64,000 nt of DNA from Shouchella patagoniensis (GCF_002019705.1 NZ_KV917377.1:4455085-4519084), one strand, 5' to 3'. Shown: positions 32,491 to 41,050, numbered from the stretch's first letter. The notes: generated by a model not told the origin, from the sequence alone. Made by a program: numbers and translations.

Positions 32491-33693
32491 ATGTTTGAAC
32501 AAGAAGCGAACAAGGTACAAGCACGCATGGTTGAGTGGCGTCGCCATTTGCATAAAAATCCAGAACTGAGTCATGAAGAAGAACACACCCGCACGTTTAT
32601 TTGCGCGACTTTAGAAAAATTGGGAATTTTATATGAAACGATGGAAACAAGTTATGGAGTCATTGGTGTAATCAGTGGAGAAAAGCCAGGGAAAACAGTT
32701 GCCTTAAGAGCTGATATTGATGCCTTACCAATTAAAGAAGTAAATAACGTCTCCTATCGCTCGCAAAAAGAGAGAGTGATGCATGCATGTGGGCATGACG
32801 CACATACAGCGATGTTGCTCGGTACTGGAGCGGCTTTACAAGAACGCAAAGAAGAGATTGAAGGAACCATCTTACTTTTATTTCAACCAGCGGAAGAGGA
32901 TGCACCAATAGGTGGGGCACAAGCGATGATGGAAGATCAAACGTTTTTAAAGTGGAAACCAGACGTGATTTTTGGTCAGCACGTTTGGCCTGATTTGCCA
33001 GTAGGACAAATTGGGGTTCGTCCTGGAGCTATGATGGGAAATTCGGATCGTATTACAATTACAGTAAAAGGATCTGGTGGACATGCAAGCATGCCACATC
33101 AAACGGTCGATGCGGTGGTTGTGGCAAATCAAATTATCTCTGGATTGCAAACGATTGTGAGCCGCAATATTGATCCATTAAATTCGGCTGTTATTACAAT
33201 TGGGAAAATAACAGGTGGGGATCGGTATAACATTGTAGCGAGTGAAGTGACGTTGGAAGGGACAGTTCGCACACTTTCACCAGAAGTGCGCTCACAAGTA
33301 GAGACAAACATTAAACGCCTTGTTATGCAAGTAGCAGATGGTATGGGAGCTAGTGCTGACATTAACTATCAAAGAGGGTATGCTGCGACTATTAACACAC
33401 AATCATGGGCGAGTGTGGTAAAGGAGCAAGCGGAAATACTTTTTGGTCCTAATGCTACGCCAAGTGTCAGTCCAAGTCTTGCTGGTGAGGATTTTGGTCG
33501 TTTCTTATTGCACTATCCAGGGGCTTATTTTTGGCTTGGAACGGCGATTGCCGAACGAGATGTACAGCGTCCACTTCACGATCCTGCTTTTGATATTGAT
33601 GAGAAAGCAATGGAATATGGAATGAATTTAATGGCTACAATCGCTGTTGAGTCGTTGCAAAAGCTAAATAAGGGAGCGAAGGTAAATGGCTAA
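32491..33693 (+). CDS. M20-family amidohydrolase (IAA-amino-acid/hippurate hydrolase type)
   Basis: 400-residue M20D metallohydrolase cleaving N-acyl amino acids. The metal and active-site motifs are Arg-Ala-Asp-Ile-Asp-Ala-Leu-Pro-Ile, His-Ala-Cys-Gly-His-Asp-Ala-His-Thr (bridging Asp/Cys ligands), Gln-Pro-Ala-Glu-Glu (catalytic Glu), Gly-Gln-His-Val-Trp, and Leu-Ala-Gly-Glu-Asp-Phe-Gly near the end. AAAGGGAGAG precedes the ATG. It overlaps the next hydrolase by 8 bp. In E. coli the PABA-Glu hydrolase is an AbgA-AbgB pair; this gene occupies the place of AbgB but looks like a general M20D enzyme. Confidence 0.9.
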   Translation: MFEQEANKVQARMVEWRRHLHKNPELSHEEEHTRTFICATLEKLGILYETMETSYGVIGVISGEKPGKTVALRADIDALPIKEVNNVSYRSQKERVMHACGHDAHTAMLLGTGAALQERKEEIEGTILLLFQPAEEDAPIGGAQAMMEDQTFLKWKPDVIFGQHVWPDLPVGQIGVRPGAMMGNSDRITITVKGSGGHASMPHQTVDAVVVANQIISGLQTIVSRNIDPLNSAVITIGKITGGDRYNIVASEVTLEGTVRTLSPEVRSQVETNIKRLVMQVADGMGASADINYQRGYAATINTQSWASVVKEQAEILFGPNATPSVSPSLAGEDFGRFLLHYPGAYFWLGTAIAERDVQRPLHDPAFDIDEKAMEYGMNLMATIAVESLQKLNKGAKVNG

Positions 33694-34981
33694 TTGGATT
33701 GATGAATGGATTAAAAAGAAAGAAAGTAAGATCCAAACATGGCGTCGTCATCTCCATCAGAGAGCAGAAGTTGGATTTTGTGAATATGAAACAACGCATT
33801 ACATCGTCGAACAATTAAATGGGCTTGGGTTCACACTCTATACAGGCGAAAATGTAATGGATAAAGAGGCACGGTTTGGGGTGCCGAGTGAACAAACGCT
33901 TGCTACGCACGAAGAACGAGCGCTTACAAATGGTGTACCAAAAGAATTTCTTGAAGAAATCAAAGGTGGATTTACGGGTGTTATTGCCGTACTAGATACG
34001 GGAAGACAGGGCAAACATGCAGCAATGCGTTTTGATATTGATGCCTTGCCAATTGAAGAGGCTGAAGAAGAAACCCATCTCCCTGCAAAACTTGGCTTTC
34101 GTTCCACTCATGCTGGAATGATGCACGCATGTGGCCATGATGGACACACTGCAATTGGAATTGCTATTGCTCATTTCATAAGTGAACATTGCAATCAGTT
34201 GAACGGTCGTTTTACCCTCATATTTCAACCAGCAGAAGAAGGAAGCCGCGGAGCAAACGCGATTGTTCAAAAAGGCTGGTTAGATAACGTTGATGTTTTT
34301 TGGAGTGGCCATCTAGGTATTAAACCGTTGCCAGTCGGGACACTGGTCTCTGGCGCTACAGACATTTTGGCGACAACAAAAATCGATGTAGAATTAAGTG
34401 GACAAACGGCTCATGCAGGAATGAGTCCACATGAAGGGAAAAATACACTTGTTGCTGCTTCTTCATTAGTACTCGGTCTGCATGCGATTGCTCCTCATGG
34501 AGATGGAACAACACGGATTAATGTTGGTTATATGGAGTCAGGTAGTGGACGAAATATTATACCTGGTCATGCGTTCCTTCAGTTAGAGACGCGTGGGTCT
34601 TCAACGCGTGAAAATCAATACATGAAACAAGAGGCGTTTAGAAGGATTGAGGGTGCTGCGCAAATGCATGGAGTATCAGCACAGATTGATATTGTCGGTG
34701 AAGGACTAGCTGCAAATACTGATCATATGTGGCTTACGGCGATTCCTGAAGCGGTCAAAGAAAGCGATTATGTGTCCGCAGTGCAAGACAACTTATCTCT
34801 CGGCGGATCTGAAGATGTTACATATATGATGCAACATGTACAAAAAGCAGGAGGAAAAGCAGCATACATGATTTACGGTACACCACTTGCGGCAGGACAT
34901 CACCACCGTTTGTTTGATTTTGATGAAGCAGCGTTACCTGTTGCAGTCAGTGCATTGGCGCATTTAGTTGATACATTGTAA
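33686..34981 (+). CDS. abgA: AbgA-like M20 hydrolase (p-aminobenzoyl-glutamate hydrolase subunit A)
   Basis: 431 residues. It follows E. coli AbgA along its length: Trp-Arg-Arg-His-Leu-His, then the AbgA-specific insertion with Gly-Val-Pro-Ser-Glu-Gln-Thr-Leu and Gly-Gly-Phe-Thr-Gly-Val-Ile-Ala, then Gly-Met-Met-His-Ala-Cys-Gly-His-Asp-Gly-His-Thr-Ala-Ile-Gly, Phe-Gln-Pro-Ala-Glu-Glu-Gly, Gly-Ser-Gly-Arg-Asn-Ile-Ile-Pro, and the end Ala-Ala-Gly-His-His-His. Cleaves PABA-Glu to p-aminobenzoate and glutamate in the cytoplasm. GGGAGCG precedes the ATG within the upstream gene. Confidence 0.9.
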   Translation: MANWIDEWIKKKESKIQTWRRHLHQRAEVGFCEYETTHYIVEQLNGLGFTLYTGENVMDKEARFGVPSEQTLATHEERALTNGVPKEFLEEIKGGFTGVIAVLDTGRQGKHAAMRFDIDALPIEEAEEETHLPAKLGFRSTHAGMMHACGHDGHTAIGIAIAHFISEHCNQLNGRFTLIFQPAEEGSRGANAIVQKGWLDNVDVFWSGHLGIKPLPVGTLVSGATDILATTKIDVELSGQTAHAGMSPHEGKNTLVAASSLVLGLHAIAPHGDGTTRINVGYMESGSGRNIIPGHAFLQLETRGSSTRENQYMKQEAFRRIEGAAQMHGVSAQIDIVGEGLAANTDHMWLTAIPEAVKESDYVSAVQDNLSLGGSEDVTYMMQHVQKAGGKAAYMIYGTPLAAGHHHRLFDFDEAALPVAVSALAHLVDTL

Positions 34982-34985
34982 AATA

Positions 34986-35024
34986 AAAAGAAACGATCCC
35001 AGAGGAAGTGGAGCGTTTCTTTTA
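34986..35024 (+). terminator. Terminator between abgA and the regulator gene
   Basis: AAAGAAACGATCCCA pairs with TGGAGCGTTTCTTT with two bulges, followed by TTATG. Moderate strength; some readthrough into the regulator is possible. Confidence 0.65.
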
Positions 35025-35044
35025 TGTATAGGTAGGTGAATGAA

Positions 35045-36337
35045 ATGAATATCCGTCTAGGTGTTGTAGGACCTGAAGATTCTGTTTCGCAAATCGTCGA
35101 GATTGCAAGTGGGTACCAAAATTTCACTGTTATCCCGATCACATATACACACGTAACGGAGGCACCTGCACTTGTTCAAGCACAAATTGGGATGGTCGAT
35201 CAATGGTTGTTTTCTGGACAAGCTCCTTATTCAATCTGTATAGAAGCTAACGTCGTTTCTGAAAAAGCAGCTTGGTTTCCGCCTTTGCAAGGCTCGAGTT
35301 TGTTAGGTACCTTTCTTGAAGCATTGTATCAATCGGAGGAGAAAGTGTTATCTGTAAGTTTGGATACGATCTCGCCTGAGTATACAAATTGGTTGATTTC
35401 AGAGTTTTCGTTGAAATACTTAACAATTGATACATTCTTTTATCCTGGTCATGTTGCCCATGATACGCTTGTTCACTATCATAAAGAAGCCTACGATTCT
35501 GGAAAATCAACTCTCGCATTTACGTGTATTCGAGGTGTTTATAAGGCGTTAATCGAATTAGGCGTACCTTGCTATCGAGTAAGGCCAGCTGAACCTGTTA
35601 TTCGGGAGACGCTTGCCAGAATACAAGACCATGCAAATTATTTATTTTACAAAAAAGCCCAAATAGCAGTAGTTGGAGCTGAGGTGCCTTTTTCATTAAG
35701 TGAAAGAAAAGAAATTACGTATTCATACAAATTAAAGCATCAGGAACTTATTGTGCGAAAACGTTTGCTCGAATACGCTGAATCGTTGCAAGGCTCTTTT
35801 CTTGAGGTTGGAAATGGTCATTTTGAGATTTATACGACTCGAGGAGAGATTGAAGAACAAGGATGGCCTTATGAGATTATCGAAGATATCAGACAAAGTG
35901 CGAAACTTCAATTATTCATTGGAATAGGCTATGGTCGAACAGCAATTGCAGCCGAACGCCATGTACAGATGGCACTGGATTATAGCAAGCAGTCAGGGAA
36001 TCCTACAATCGTTTTAGTTGATGAGGAGAAGCGAGTAATGGAAGCGGGTCGAGGTGAAGACCCACTTCACTATGCGCAAATGCAGCTTAGTGATGCAGCA
36101 ACGAAGACAGCGATTAGTCCAGCAGCCATTGCGCGTATCATTGCAAAAGCAAAACAGCAAAATCGAGAGCATTTTTCGTCGTCGGAATTGGCACAATGGC
36201 TTCAAAGTACAGAACGAAACGCGCGTCGTATTCTCCAAGAATTGGAACGTGGAGGTGTCATCGAGCAATCGGGTGAAGAACAATCTGGTAAGAGAGGTAG
36301 ACCGAAGCGAGTGTATCGTTTTATTACTCAAAACTAA
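35045..36337 (+). CDS. Unusual transcription regulator: sensor region, GGDEF-like domain and winged helix
   Basis: 430 residues, not a family I can name. Residues 1-190 resemble a sugar- or effector-binding fold (Ile-Arg-Leu-Gly-Val-Val-Gly-Pro-Glu-Asp). The middle contains Leu-Phe-Ile-Gly-Ile-Gly-Tyr-Gly-Arg-Thr-Ala-Ile-Ala-Ala-Glu, the pattern of degenerate GGDEF-like or GTP-cyclohydrolase-III-like domains. The last 75 residues form a winged helix (Ser-Ser-Glu-Leu-Ala-Gln-Trp-Leu, Gly-Lys-Arg-Gly-Arg-Pro-Lys-Arg). ATG 35045 follows AGGTAGG; an in-frame GTG at 35036 is the alternative. Placed after abgT-M20-abgA, it probably controls that cluster. Confidence 0.65.
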   Translation: MNIRLGVVGPEDSVSQIVEIASGYQNFTVIPITYTHVTEAPALVQAQIGMVDQWLFSGQAPYSICIEANVVSEKAAWFPPLQGSSLLGTFLEALYQSEEKVLSVSLDTISPEYTNWLISEFSLKYLTIDTFFYPGHVAHDTLVHYHKEAYDSGKSTLAFTCIRGVYKALIELGVPCYRVRPAEPVIRETLARIQDHANYLFYKKAQIAVVGAEVPFSLSERKEITYSYKLKHQELIVRKRLLEYAESLQGSFLEVGNGHFEIYTTRGEIEEQGWPYEIIEDIRQSAKLQLFIGIGYGRTAIAAERHVQMALDYSKQSGNPTIVLVDEEKRVMEAGRGEDPLHYAQMQLSDAATKTAISPAAIARIIAKAKQQNREHFSSSELAQWLQSTERNARRILQELERGGVIEQSGEEQSGKRGRPKRVYRFITQN

Positions 36338-36375
36338 TCGTTGCTTAGGAAAAAAGAAGTGGGGAGGGTTTAATC

Positions 36376-36924
36376 GTGCTCATTAGTCAACAAAAAATCG
36401 AAATTCGAGTCCTTCGTAAACGTGATAAGCATATTCTAGCAAGATGGTTAACGGATCCAACTATTCTTAAGTATTACGATGGAAGAGATAACCCTTCTTC
36501 CTTAGAACGAGTGCGTACGAGGTTTTATAAAAAAGAAGATCGTGTCACGCGTTGCATTGTCGAGTATGAGCATGTGCCGATTGGCTATATGCAATTTTAT
36601 CCGATTAATGATGAAGAGCGAGTACGATATGGATATGCGAATTCAATCAATGTATATGGGATGGATCAATTTATTGGTGAAAATAGCTATTGGAATAAAG
36701 GAATTGGAACAACACTTGTGAAAATGATGGTGGCCTATTTAACTGATGAAGTGAAAGCAGATAAAGTTGTCATGGATCCTCAAATTCAAAATAAACGAGC
36801 ACTTGCTTGTTATGCGAAATGTGGGTTTCAAGAAGTGAAACACTTGCCTCTACACGAGCTACATGAAGGGGAAAGGCGCGATTGTTTGTTAATGGAATAT
36901 GTTAAAGAAGACGAAAAAAAGTGA
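36376..36924 (+). CDS. AAC(6')-like GNAT aminoglycoside acetyltransferase
   Basis: 182 residues resembling the acetyltransferase half of AAC(6')-Ie: Ile-Leu-Ala-Arg-Trp-Leu-Thr-Asp-Pro, Tyr-Gly-Arg-like Tyr-Asp-Gly-Arg, Tyr-Gly-Met-Asp-Gln-Phe-Ile-Gly-Glu, the CoA motif Trp-Asn-Lys-Gly-Ile-Gly-Thr, Met-Asp-Pro-Gln-Ile-Gln-Asn, and the end His-Glu-Leu-His-Glu-Gly-Glu-Arg-Arg-Asp-Cys-Leu-Leu-Met-Glu-Tyr. It may acetylate the 6'-amino group of aminoglycosides. GTG 36376 follows GGGGAGG. Many chromosomal homologues give little resistance, so activity is unproven. Confidence 0.85.
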   Translation: MLISQQKIEIRVLRKRDKHILARWLTDPTILKYYDGRDNPSSLERVRTRFYKKEDRVTRCIVEYEHVPIGYMQFYPINDEERVRYGYANSINVYGMDQFIGENSYWNKGIGTTLVKMMVAYLTDEVKADKVVMDPQIQNKRALACYAKCGFQEVKHLPLHELHEGERRDCLLMEYVKEDEKK

Positions 36925-36928
36925 AGCA

Positions 36929-36960
36929 AAAAAAGCATGTGCTCCTGCACATGCTTTCTT
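36929..36960. terminator. Bidirectional terminator
   Basis: AAAGCATGTGC TCCT GCACATGCTTT flanked by A-run and TCTTC; serves the acetyltransferase and the convergent oxidoreductase. Confidence 0.9.
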
Positions 36961-36963
36961 CTA

Positions 36964-37956
36964 TTAGATCAATTCTTTTGCGAGTAACCTGTAGCTATCT
37001 AATCGTGTTTCATAGGAATGTTGGTTGCTATTAATCATTACTTCATCAAACTGATATTCTTGTTGTTCTTGTTCGAGTTGCCGCGCGACTTCTGTTGCCG
37101 TACCGACAAGGTGGAGCTTGCGATTTTTCTCAATAATGGCTTGATCCATTTCACTAAGTGGAAAATCTTTCGCTTCCTCTGGTGTCATCGTTTGTCGAAT
37201 TTGTCCTTTAACAAGGAAGAGGCGGGATAAATCAATTGGTCGCGCATAGAATTCCGCTTCTTCTTTTGTTTTTGCGACTGTGGCGGCATAAGTGACATTA
37301 ATGACGGGTGTCTCCATAAAATAGGAAGGTTCAAAATACGTCCGATATGCATCAAAAATGTCTTTGGACATGTCACCATTAAAAAATTGAGCAAATGAAT
37401 AGCCAACCCCGAGACGTCCTGCTTGACGCGCGCTATTCCCACTTGAACCAAGGAGCCATGCTTCTGGCAAAGCAATTTGGTGAGGAGAAGCCATCACTTG
37501 ATTGTACAAGGGATCATTCGTTTTTTGATCGTTTATTAATTGTAAACTTGTAGCAAATTTATCATATAAGTCATTAGGCGTATATGGTCTTCCTTCAGCT
37601 AAGGCTTGAATCGAATGGTGGTCTCCACCAGGTGCACGCCCCACACCGTAATCTATACGACCAGGAGCAAGGGCGCTAAGTGTTTTAAACACTTCAGCAA
37701 GCTTTAATGGTGAGTAATGCATCATCATCACGCCGCCAGTGCCAATCCGAATTCGTTTTGTTTTTGCGGCCAGGTGTGCAGCGGTAATTTCAGGAGCGGA
37801 GCTGGCAAATGATGGTCCGCTATGGTGTTCGGCCATCCACATGCGTTGAAAGCCTAGTTCGTCACCGAGTAAAGCTAGTTTCTCTGCAAATTGCAAAGCT
37901 TCAGAAGATGTATGGCCTTTAGAAATAGGGGCTTGGTCAAGTATACTAAGTTTCAT
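36964..37956 (-). CDS. LLM-class (luciferase-like) flavin-dependent oxidoreductase
   Basis: 330-residue TIM-barrel flavoenzyme of the YceB/YtmO type. Diagnostic stretches: Leu-Asp-Gln-Ala-Pro-Ile at the start, Trp-Met-Ala-Glu-His-His, Gly-Thr-Gly-Gly-Val-Met-Met-Met-His-Tyr, Arg-Ile-Asp-Tyr-Gly-Val-Gly-Arg-Ala-Pro-Gly, and Trp-Leu-Leu-Gly-Ser-Ser-Gly. It uses reduced FMN and oxygen; the substrate is unknown. GGAAAGGACTGAA precedes the ATG. Monocistronic. Confidence 0.9.
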   Translation of the reverse strand: MKLSILDQAPISKGHTSSEALQFAEKLALLGDELGFQRMWMAEHHSGPSFASSAPEITAAHLAAKTKRIRIGTGGVMMMHYSPLKLAEVFKTLSALAPGRIDYGVGRAPGGDHHSIQALAEGRPYTPNDLYDKFATSLQLINDQKTNDPLYNQVMASPHQIALPEAWLLGSSGNSARQAGRLGVGYSFAQFFNGDMSKDIFDAYRTYFEPSYFMETPVINVTYAATVAKTKEEAEFYARPIDLSRLFLVKGQIRQTMTPEEAKDFPLSEMDQAIIEKNRKLHLVGTATEVARQLEQEQQEYQFDEVMINSNQHSYETRLDSYRLLAKELI

Positions 37957-38125
37957 TAAGTGTTCAGTCCTTTCCTGTCTTTCATGTTAAGCAATATAAC
38001 ACAGTATTAGGTTAGATATACATTGATCTGCTTCACCAAGTGGCAATGGTAAATAGGGACTTTTTGTTGAGTTCAGTTGTCTGAAACTGCAGGATAGCCT
38101 AAAATAAATTGGAAAAAATTACATA

Positions 38126-38151
38126 TGAACGATTTAACTTCCTAAAACGTA
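38126..38151 (+). promoter_or_regulatory. Candidate SigY autoregulatory promoter
   Basis: TGAACG at 38126-38131, 16-bp spacer, CGTA at 38148-38151, 26 bp before the sigY start. The -35 matches the element known for B. subtilis SigY and the -10 is close to its CGTC, so self-activation is likely. Confidence 0.65.
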
Positions 38152-38176
38152 TAACAATTGAAAGCGAGGTGAAGCC

Positions 38177-38698
38177 GTGGATAGAGAAGACGCTAAGTTA
38201 ATTAAACAAGCACAAAAAGGTGATGAACAGGCCATTACCGCGTTACTTAGTAAACATTATCAATTCATCTATTTATATTTCTTGAAAGTAACGATGCACC
38301 CTGCGCTTGCAGAAGATCTTACACAAGAAACAATGACGAAAGCGATCATCAGCATCCGTTCTTATAAAGTAAAGAAAGCGGCGTTTTCAACATGGTTAAT
38401 TCGAATTGGAACAAATTGTTGGCTTGATGGCAAACGAAAAGAAAAACGTGAAAAGGCGTTTCAGCATGAGCAGCAACTGCGGTGGTCGTTAAGACATGAA
38501 GAGGATACAGATTGGATTGAAGTAAAAGAAGCGCTAGCCAAGTTAAAGGATATTCAACGAATCCCTGTTTTACTAAAGCATTATTACGGCTATTCGTACG
38601 ATGAAATGGCGTTAATTTGTGATGTGCCTGTTGGAACAGTGAAGTCTCGTGTAAATGCGGGCATGAATCAATTAAGGAAGGAGCTGAACCATGACTGA
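38177..38698 (+). CDS. sigY: ECF sigma factor SigY
   Basis: 173-residue ECF sigma factor. Region 2 has Tyr-Gln-Phe-Ile-Tyr-Leu-Tyr and Asp-Leu-Thr-Gln-Glu-Thr (about residues 25-55), followed by the DNA-melting segment with Phe-Ser-Thr-Trp-Leu. Region 4 has Leu-Lys-His-Tyr-Tyr-Gly-Tyr-Ser-Tyr-Asp-Glu-Met-Ala and Gly-Thr-Val-Lys-Ser-Arg-Val. The GTG at 38177 follows GAGGTGA. The gene order sigma - small membrane protein - YxlD - PLDc_N protein - ABC ATPase - permease is exactly that of sigY-yxlCDEFG in B. subtilis, which decides the name. Overlaps yxlC by 8 bp. Confidence 0.9.
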   Translation: MDREDAKLIKQAQKGDEQAITALLSKHYQFIYLYFLKVTMHPALAEDLTQETMTKAIISIRSYKVKKAAFSTWLIRIGTNCWLDGKRKEKREKAFQHEQQLRWSLRHEEDTDWIEVKEALAKLKDIQRIPVLLKHYYGYSYDEMALICDVPVGTVKSRVNAGMNQLRKELNHD

Positions 38699-38993
38699 TC
38701 AAACAGAAAAGAGACTGAAAGAAGGATTGGCAATAATGGACCGTAGTGAAATGGAGAAGCCGTCAGAAACGGAGTTGCTTCAACTTGTTCGGGAAACACG
38801 TCGGAAGCAACGGAAAGAATCTGTCGCCTTTATTTTTGTAGCACTATTGTTGGCAAGCATAGCGATTCTTGGTTTTGCGACCACTCCTTTTCTCTTGATT
38901 GTTGTTTACGGAATCCTAACAGTAGTAACAGCCATTGTTTTTTTAATGCTATTGCGGATAAAAAAGGGGGATCGTCAGAATGGAAGAGCTTAA
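38691..38993 (+). CDS. yxlC: YxlC-like SigY operon membrane protein
   Basis: 100 residues: a charged N-terminal half that may bind SigY and two membrane helices (about residues 44-65 and 66-90). In B. subtilis YxlC and YxlD act together as negative regulators (anti-sigma) of SigY. Overlaps sigY by 8 bp and yxlD by 14 bp, so all are translated together. Assignment rests on size, topology and position. Confidence 0.75.
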   Translation: MTDQTEKRLKEGLAIMDRSEMEKPSETELLQLVRETRRKQRKESVAFIFVALLLASIAILGFATTPFLLIVVYGILTVVTAIVFLMLLRIKKGDRQNGRA

Positions 38994-39198
38994 CTCCATT
39001 CCTTTATGGGTGTTAATGGTTTTAGCCGTCTTATTAATTGCTCAAAGCTTATTTTTATTTTTTCATAGCCGTAACAATGATCAATGGAAATGGTTCTGGG
39101 GGATATGGGGTTGTATGCAAGTTCCTACGCCAATCATTGCCTATTTTCTTTGGACGAAATGGCTTCAACCTAAATTGCGAAATTGGGAGGGACGTTAA
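38980..39198 (+). CDS. yxlD: YxlD-like regulator of SigY
   Basis: 72-residue small membrane protein with two hydrophobic helices, the first at about residues 8-28, and a Trp-rich stretch (Trp-Lys-Trp-Phe-Trp-Gly). GGGGGATCG precedes the ATG. By position and size it is YxlD, the membrane negative regulator of SigY. The stop abuts the next start directly. Confidence 0.75.
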   Translation: MEELNSIPLWVLMVLAVLLIAQSLFLFFHSRNNDQWKWFWGIWGCMQVPTPIIAYFLWTKWLQPKLRNWEGR

Positions 39199-39396
39199 AT
39201 GGACTATATGGAAATAATTAAGTTACTCGCACCACTTATTTTAGTTCAGTTTATTTTAATTATCGTTGCGTTCATTGATTTGTTTAGAAGGCAACATACA
39301 AAAGGACCAAAGTGGGTTTGGGGACTTATTATTGTGGGTTTTAATTTATTTGGACCGATTGTTTATTTCCTATTTGGAAGAGGGTCATCGCAATGA
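39199..39396 (+). CDS. yxlE: YxlE-like PLDc_N-domain membrane protein
   Basis: 65-residue membrane protein, mostly a PLD-nuclease N-terminal module: two helices separated by Gly-Pro-Lys-Trp-Val-Trp-Gly, ending Gly-Pro-Ile-Val-Tyr-Phe-Leu-Phe-Gly-Arg. Such modules occur in membrane proteins and sigma/anti-sigma operons. Starts immediately after the yxlD stop, with GGGAGGGACGT as ribosome site, and overlaps yxlF by 4 bp (ATGA). Confidence 0.82.
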   Translation: MDYMEIIKLLAPLILVQFILIIVAFIDLFRRQHTKGPKWVWGLIIVGFNLFGPIVYFLFGRGSSQ

Positions 39397-40316
39397 AACT
39401 AGATGTAAAAGGTTTATCAAAAGACAAGCGGGTCAACAATCTTTCATTTACGCTCCAACCAGGAAGAATGACTGCGCTTATTGGCGAGAATGGAGCTGGT
39501 AAAACAACGCTTCTCCATATGTTAGCAGGACTATTGCGATCGAGTGCTGGACAAATCATTCCTTCTGAAACACAGACCGATTTTCGGAAATCAATTGGTT
39601 TTTTACCGCAATATCCAGCCTTTCATAACTGGATGACAGCAAATGAGTATTTGGTTTATGCAGGAAAGTTAAGTGGTGTTGAAAAGCGTGTTGTGAACAA
39701 AAAAGCAAAGCAATTACTTAATCGGGTTGGATTAGCTGATGCGTGTAACAAGCAGATAAGTACATTTTCTGGTGGGATGAAACAACGCCTTGGAATTGCA
39801 CAAGCTTTAATTGGAGACCCGCAATTGCTATTGATGGATGAACCAGTTTCAGCACTTGATCCAAAAGGTAGAGCGGAAGTGATGGCTTTATTAAAAGAAT
39901 TAAAAGGAAACTGCACAGTCATGTATTCAACTCACGTACTTCATGATGCGGAACAAATCTGTGATGATGTACTCATGCTTCATCAAGGAAAATTAATTAA
40001 GTCAACTTCGCTTTCTGATTTACTCTCCTTTACAAAAAGCAATAGTTTAACCGTTAAAGCTTCAGAGGACATAACTGATTTTGCTAATCGTCTAAAAGAA
40101 AAACAACCATCTTGGCTCCTAGAAATAAGGGGGCATGAGTTTACAGTGCAAGATAAAGATGACAACGATATTCGGCGTTTACTTTTAAAAGAATTAAGTC
40201 AAGCAGATGTACCTTTCAAGCAAATTGCAGTTGATAGCAAGACGCTAGAAACTGTATTTCAGGAGGTTGTTGCCGATGCAAATGTTCCCCGTGCTCTTAA
40301 AAAAAGAATGGCTTGA
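39393..40316 (+). CDS. yxlF: YxlF-like ABC transporter ATP-binding protein
   Basis: 307-residue ABC ATPase, with Walker A Gly-Glu-Asn-Gly-Ala-Gly-Lys-Thr-Thr (about residues 31-39), signature Phe-Ser-Gly-Gly-Met-Lys-Gln-Arg, Walker B Leu-Leu-Leu-Met-Asp-Glu-Pro and the H-loop Ser-Thr-His. A C-terminal extension of about 90 residues is typical of ATPases pairing with ABC-2 permeases. It works with YxlG; the substrate of this SigY-controlled exporter is not known. Confidence 0.9.
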   Translation: MKLDVKGLSKDKRVNNLSFTLQPGRMTALIGENGAGKTTLLHMLAGLLRSSAGQIIPSETQTDFRKSIGFLPQYPAFHNWMTANEYLVYAGKLSGVEKRVVNKKAKQLLNRVGLADACNKQISTFSGGMKQRLGIAQALIGDPQLLLMDEPVSALDPKGRAEVMALLKELKGNCTVMYSTHVLHDAEQICDDVLMLHQGKLIKSTSLSDLLSFTKSNSLTVKASEDITDFANRLKEKQPSWLLEIRGHEFTVQDKDDNDIRRLLLKELSQADVPFKQIAVDSKTLETVFQEVVADANVPRALKKRMA

Positions 40317-41049
40317 GGCATGCAGAAGTTATCGTATATTATGGATGCCAGCGTTTTTTATCTTACTTGGTGCGATGCAGCCTCTCACAATGTACTATTT
40401 GGAAGACTTGTTAATGGTGTTAGGGGGCTTACCGGAGGGGGCTCAGCTCGCTTTTCCGGAAATGTCTGCCGTAGACATTTATAGCGACACGATCGGTCAA
40501 TTTTCACAGGTGGGTATACTTGCGGTGGTACTCGGCTATATGGGTATGTTTACGAACGAACGAAAAACAGGAGAAGCAATGCTCGTGCTTGCAAAACCAG
40601 TCTCTTACTTTGCTTATTGGTTTTCAAAGTGGACGATGGCTGCAATAGTAGTACTATTTAGTTATGTGATGGGTCTTGTTGCAGCCCTATTTTATATTCA
40701 ATTGTTATATGGTAGAATCCCGTTTACTGCAATCATTTCATCAGCGCTAGCTTATGGATTATGGCTCCTTGTCATTGTATCGCTTACGCTAGGGATTGGT
40801 ACGTTTTTAAACAACCAAGCACTAACAGCTATTAGTAGCGTCATGATTGCTTTTGTATTAACGGTTACACCCATATTGCTAGGTGAAGGAGCGAGGTTCA
40901 CTCCAGGAGGTTTATTGCAACTGTTTGAGCATCTTGCTTCAGGAAATCTCATTGAAAGTTATGCCTCTGCCTATGTTAGTGTCGCCCTTATTTTTCTTTG
41001 TGTTATTGGTGGAGGGTTCTTTATCAAAAAGACAGATTGGACAACATAA
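40276..41049 (+). CDS. yxlG: YxlG-like ABC-2 type permease
   Basis: 257-residue membrane protein with six helices, the partner of YxlF. The N-terminal Leu-Leu-Lys-Lys-Glu-Trp-Leu-Glu-Ala amphipathic start is usual for ABC-2 permeases, and Asn-Glu-Arg-Lys-Thr-Gly-Glu-Ala follows helix 2. ATG 40276 follows AGGAGG by nine bases, inside the yxlF end (41-bp overlap). Last gene of the operon; a hairpin follows. Confidence 0.88.
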   Translation: MQMFPVLLKKEWLEACRSYRILWMPAFFILLGAMQPLTMYYLEDLLMVLGGLPEGAQLAFPEMSAVDIYSDTIGQFSQVGILAVVLGYMGMFTNERKTGEAMLVLAKPVSYFAYWFSKWTMAAIVVLFSYVMGLVAALFYIQLLYGRIPFTAIISSALAYGLWLLVIVSLTLGIGTFLNNQALTAISSVMIAFVLTVTPILLGEGARFTPGGLLQLFEHLASGNLIESYASAYVSVALIFLCVIGGGFFIKKTDWTT

Positions 41050-41050
41050 G

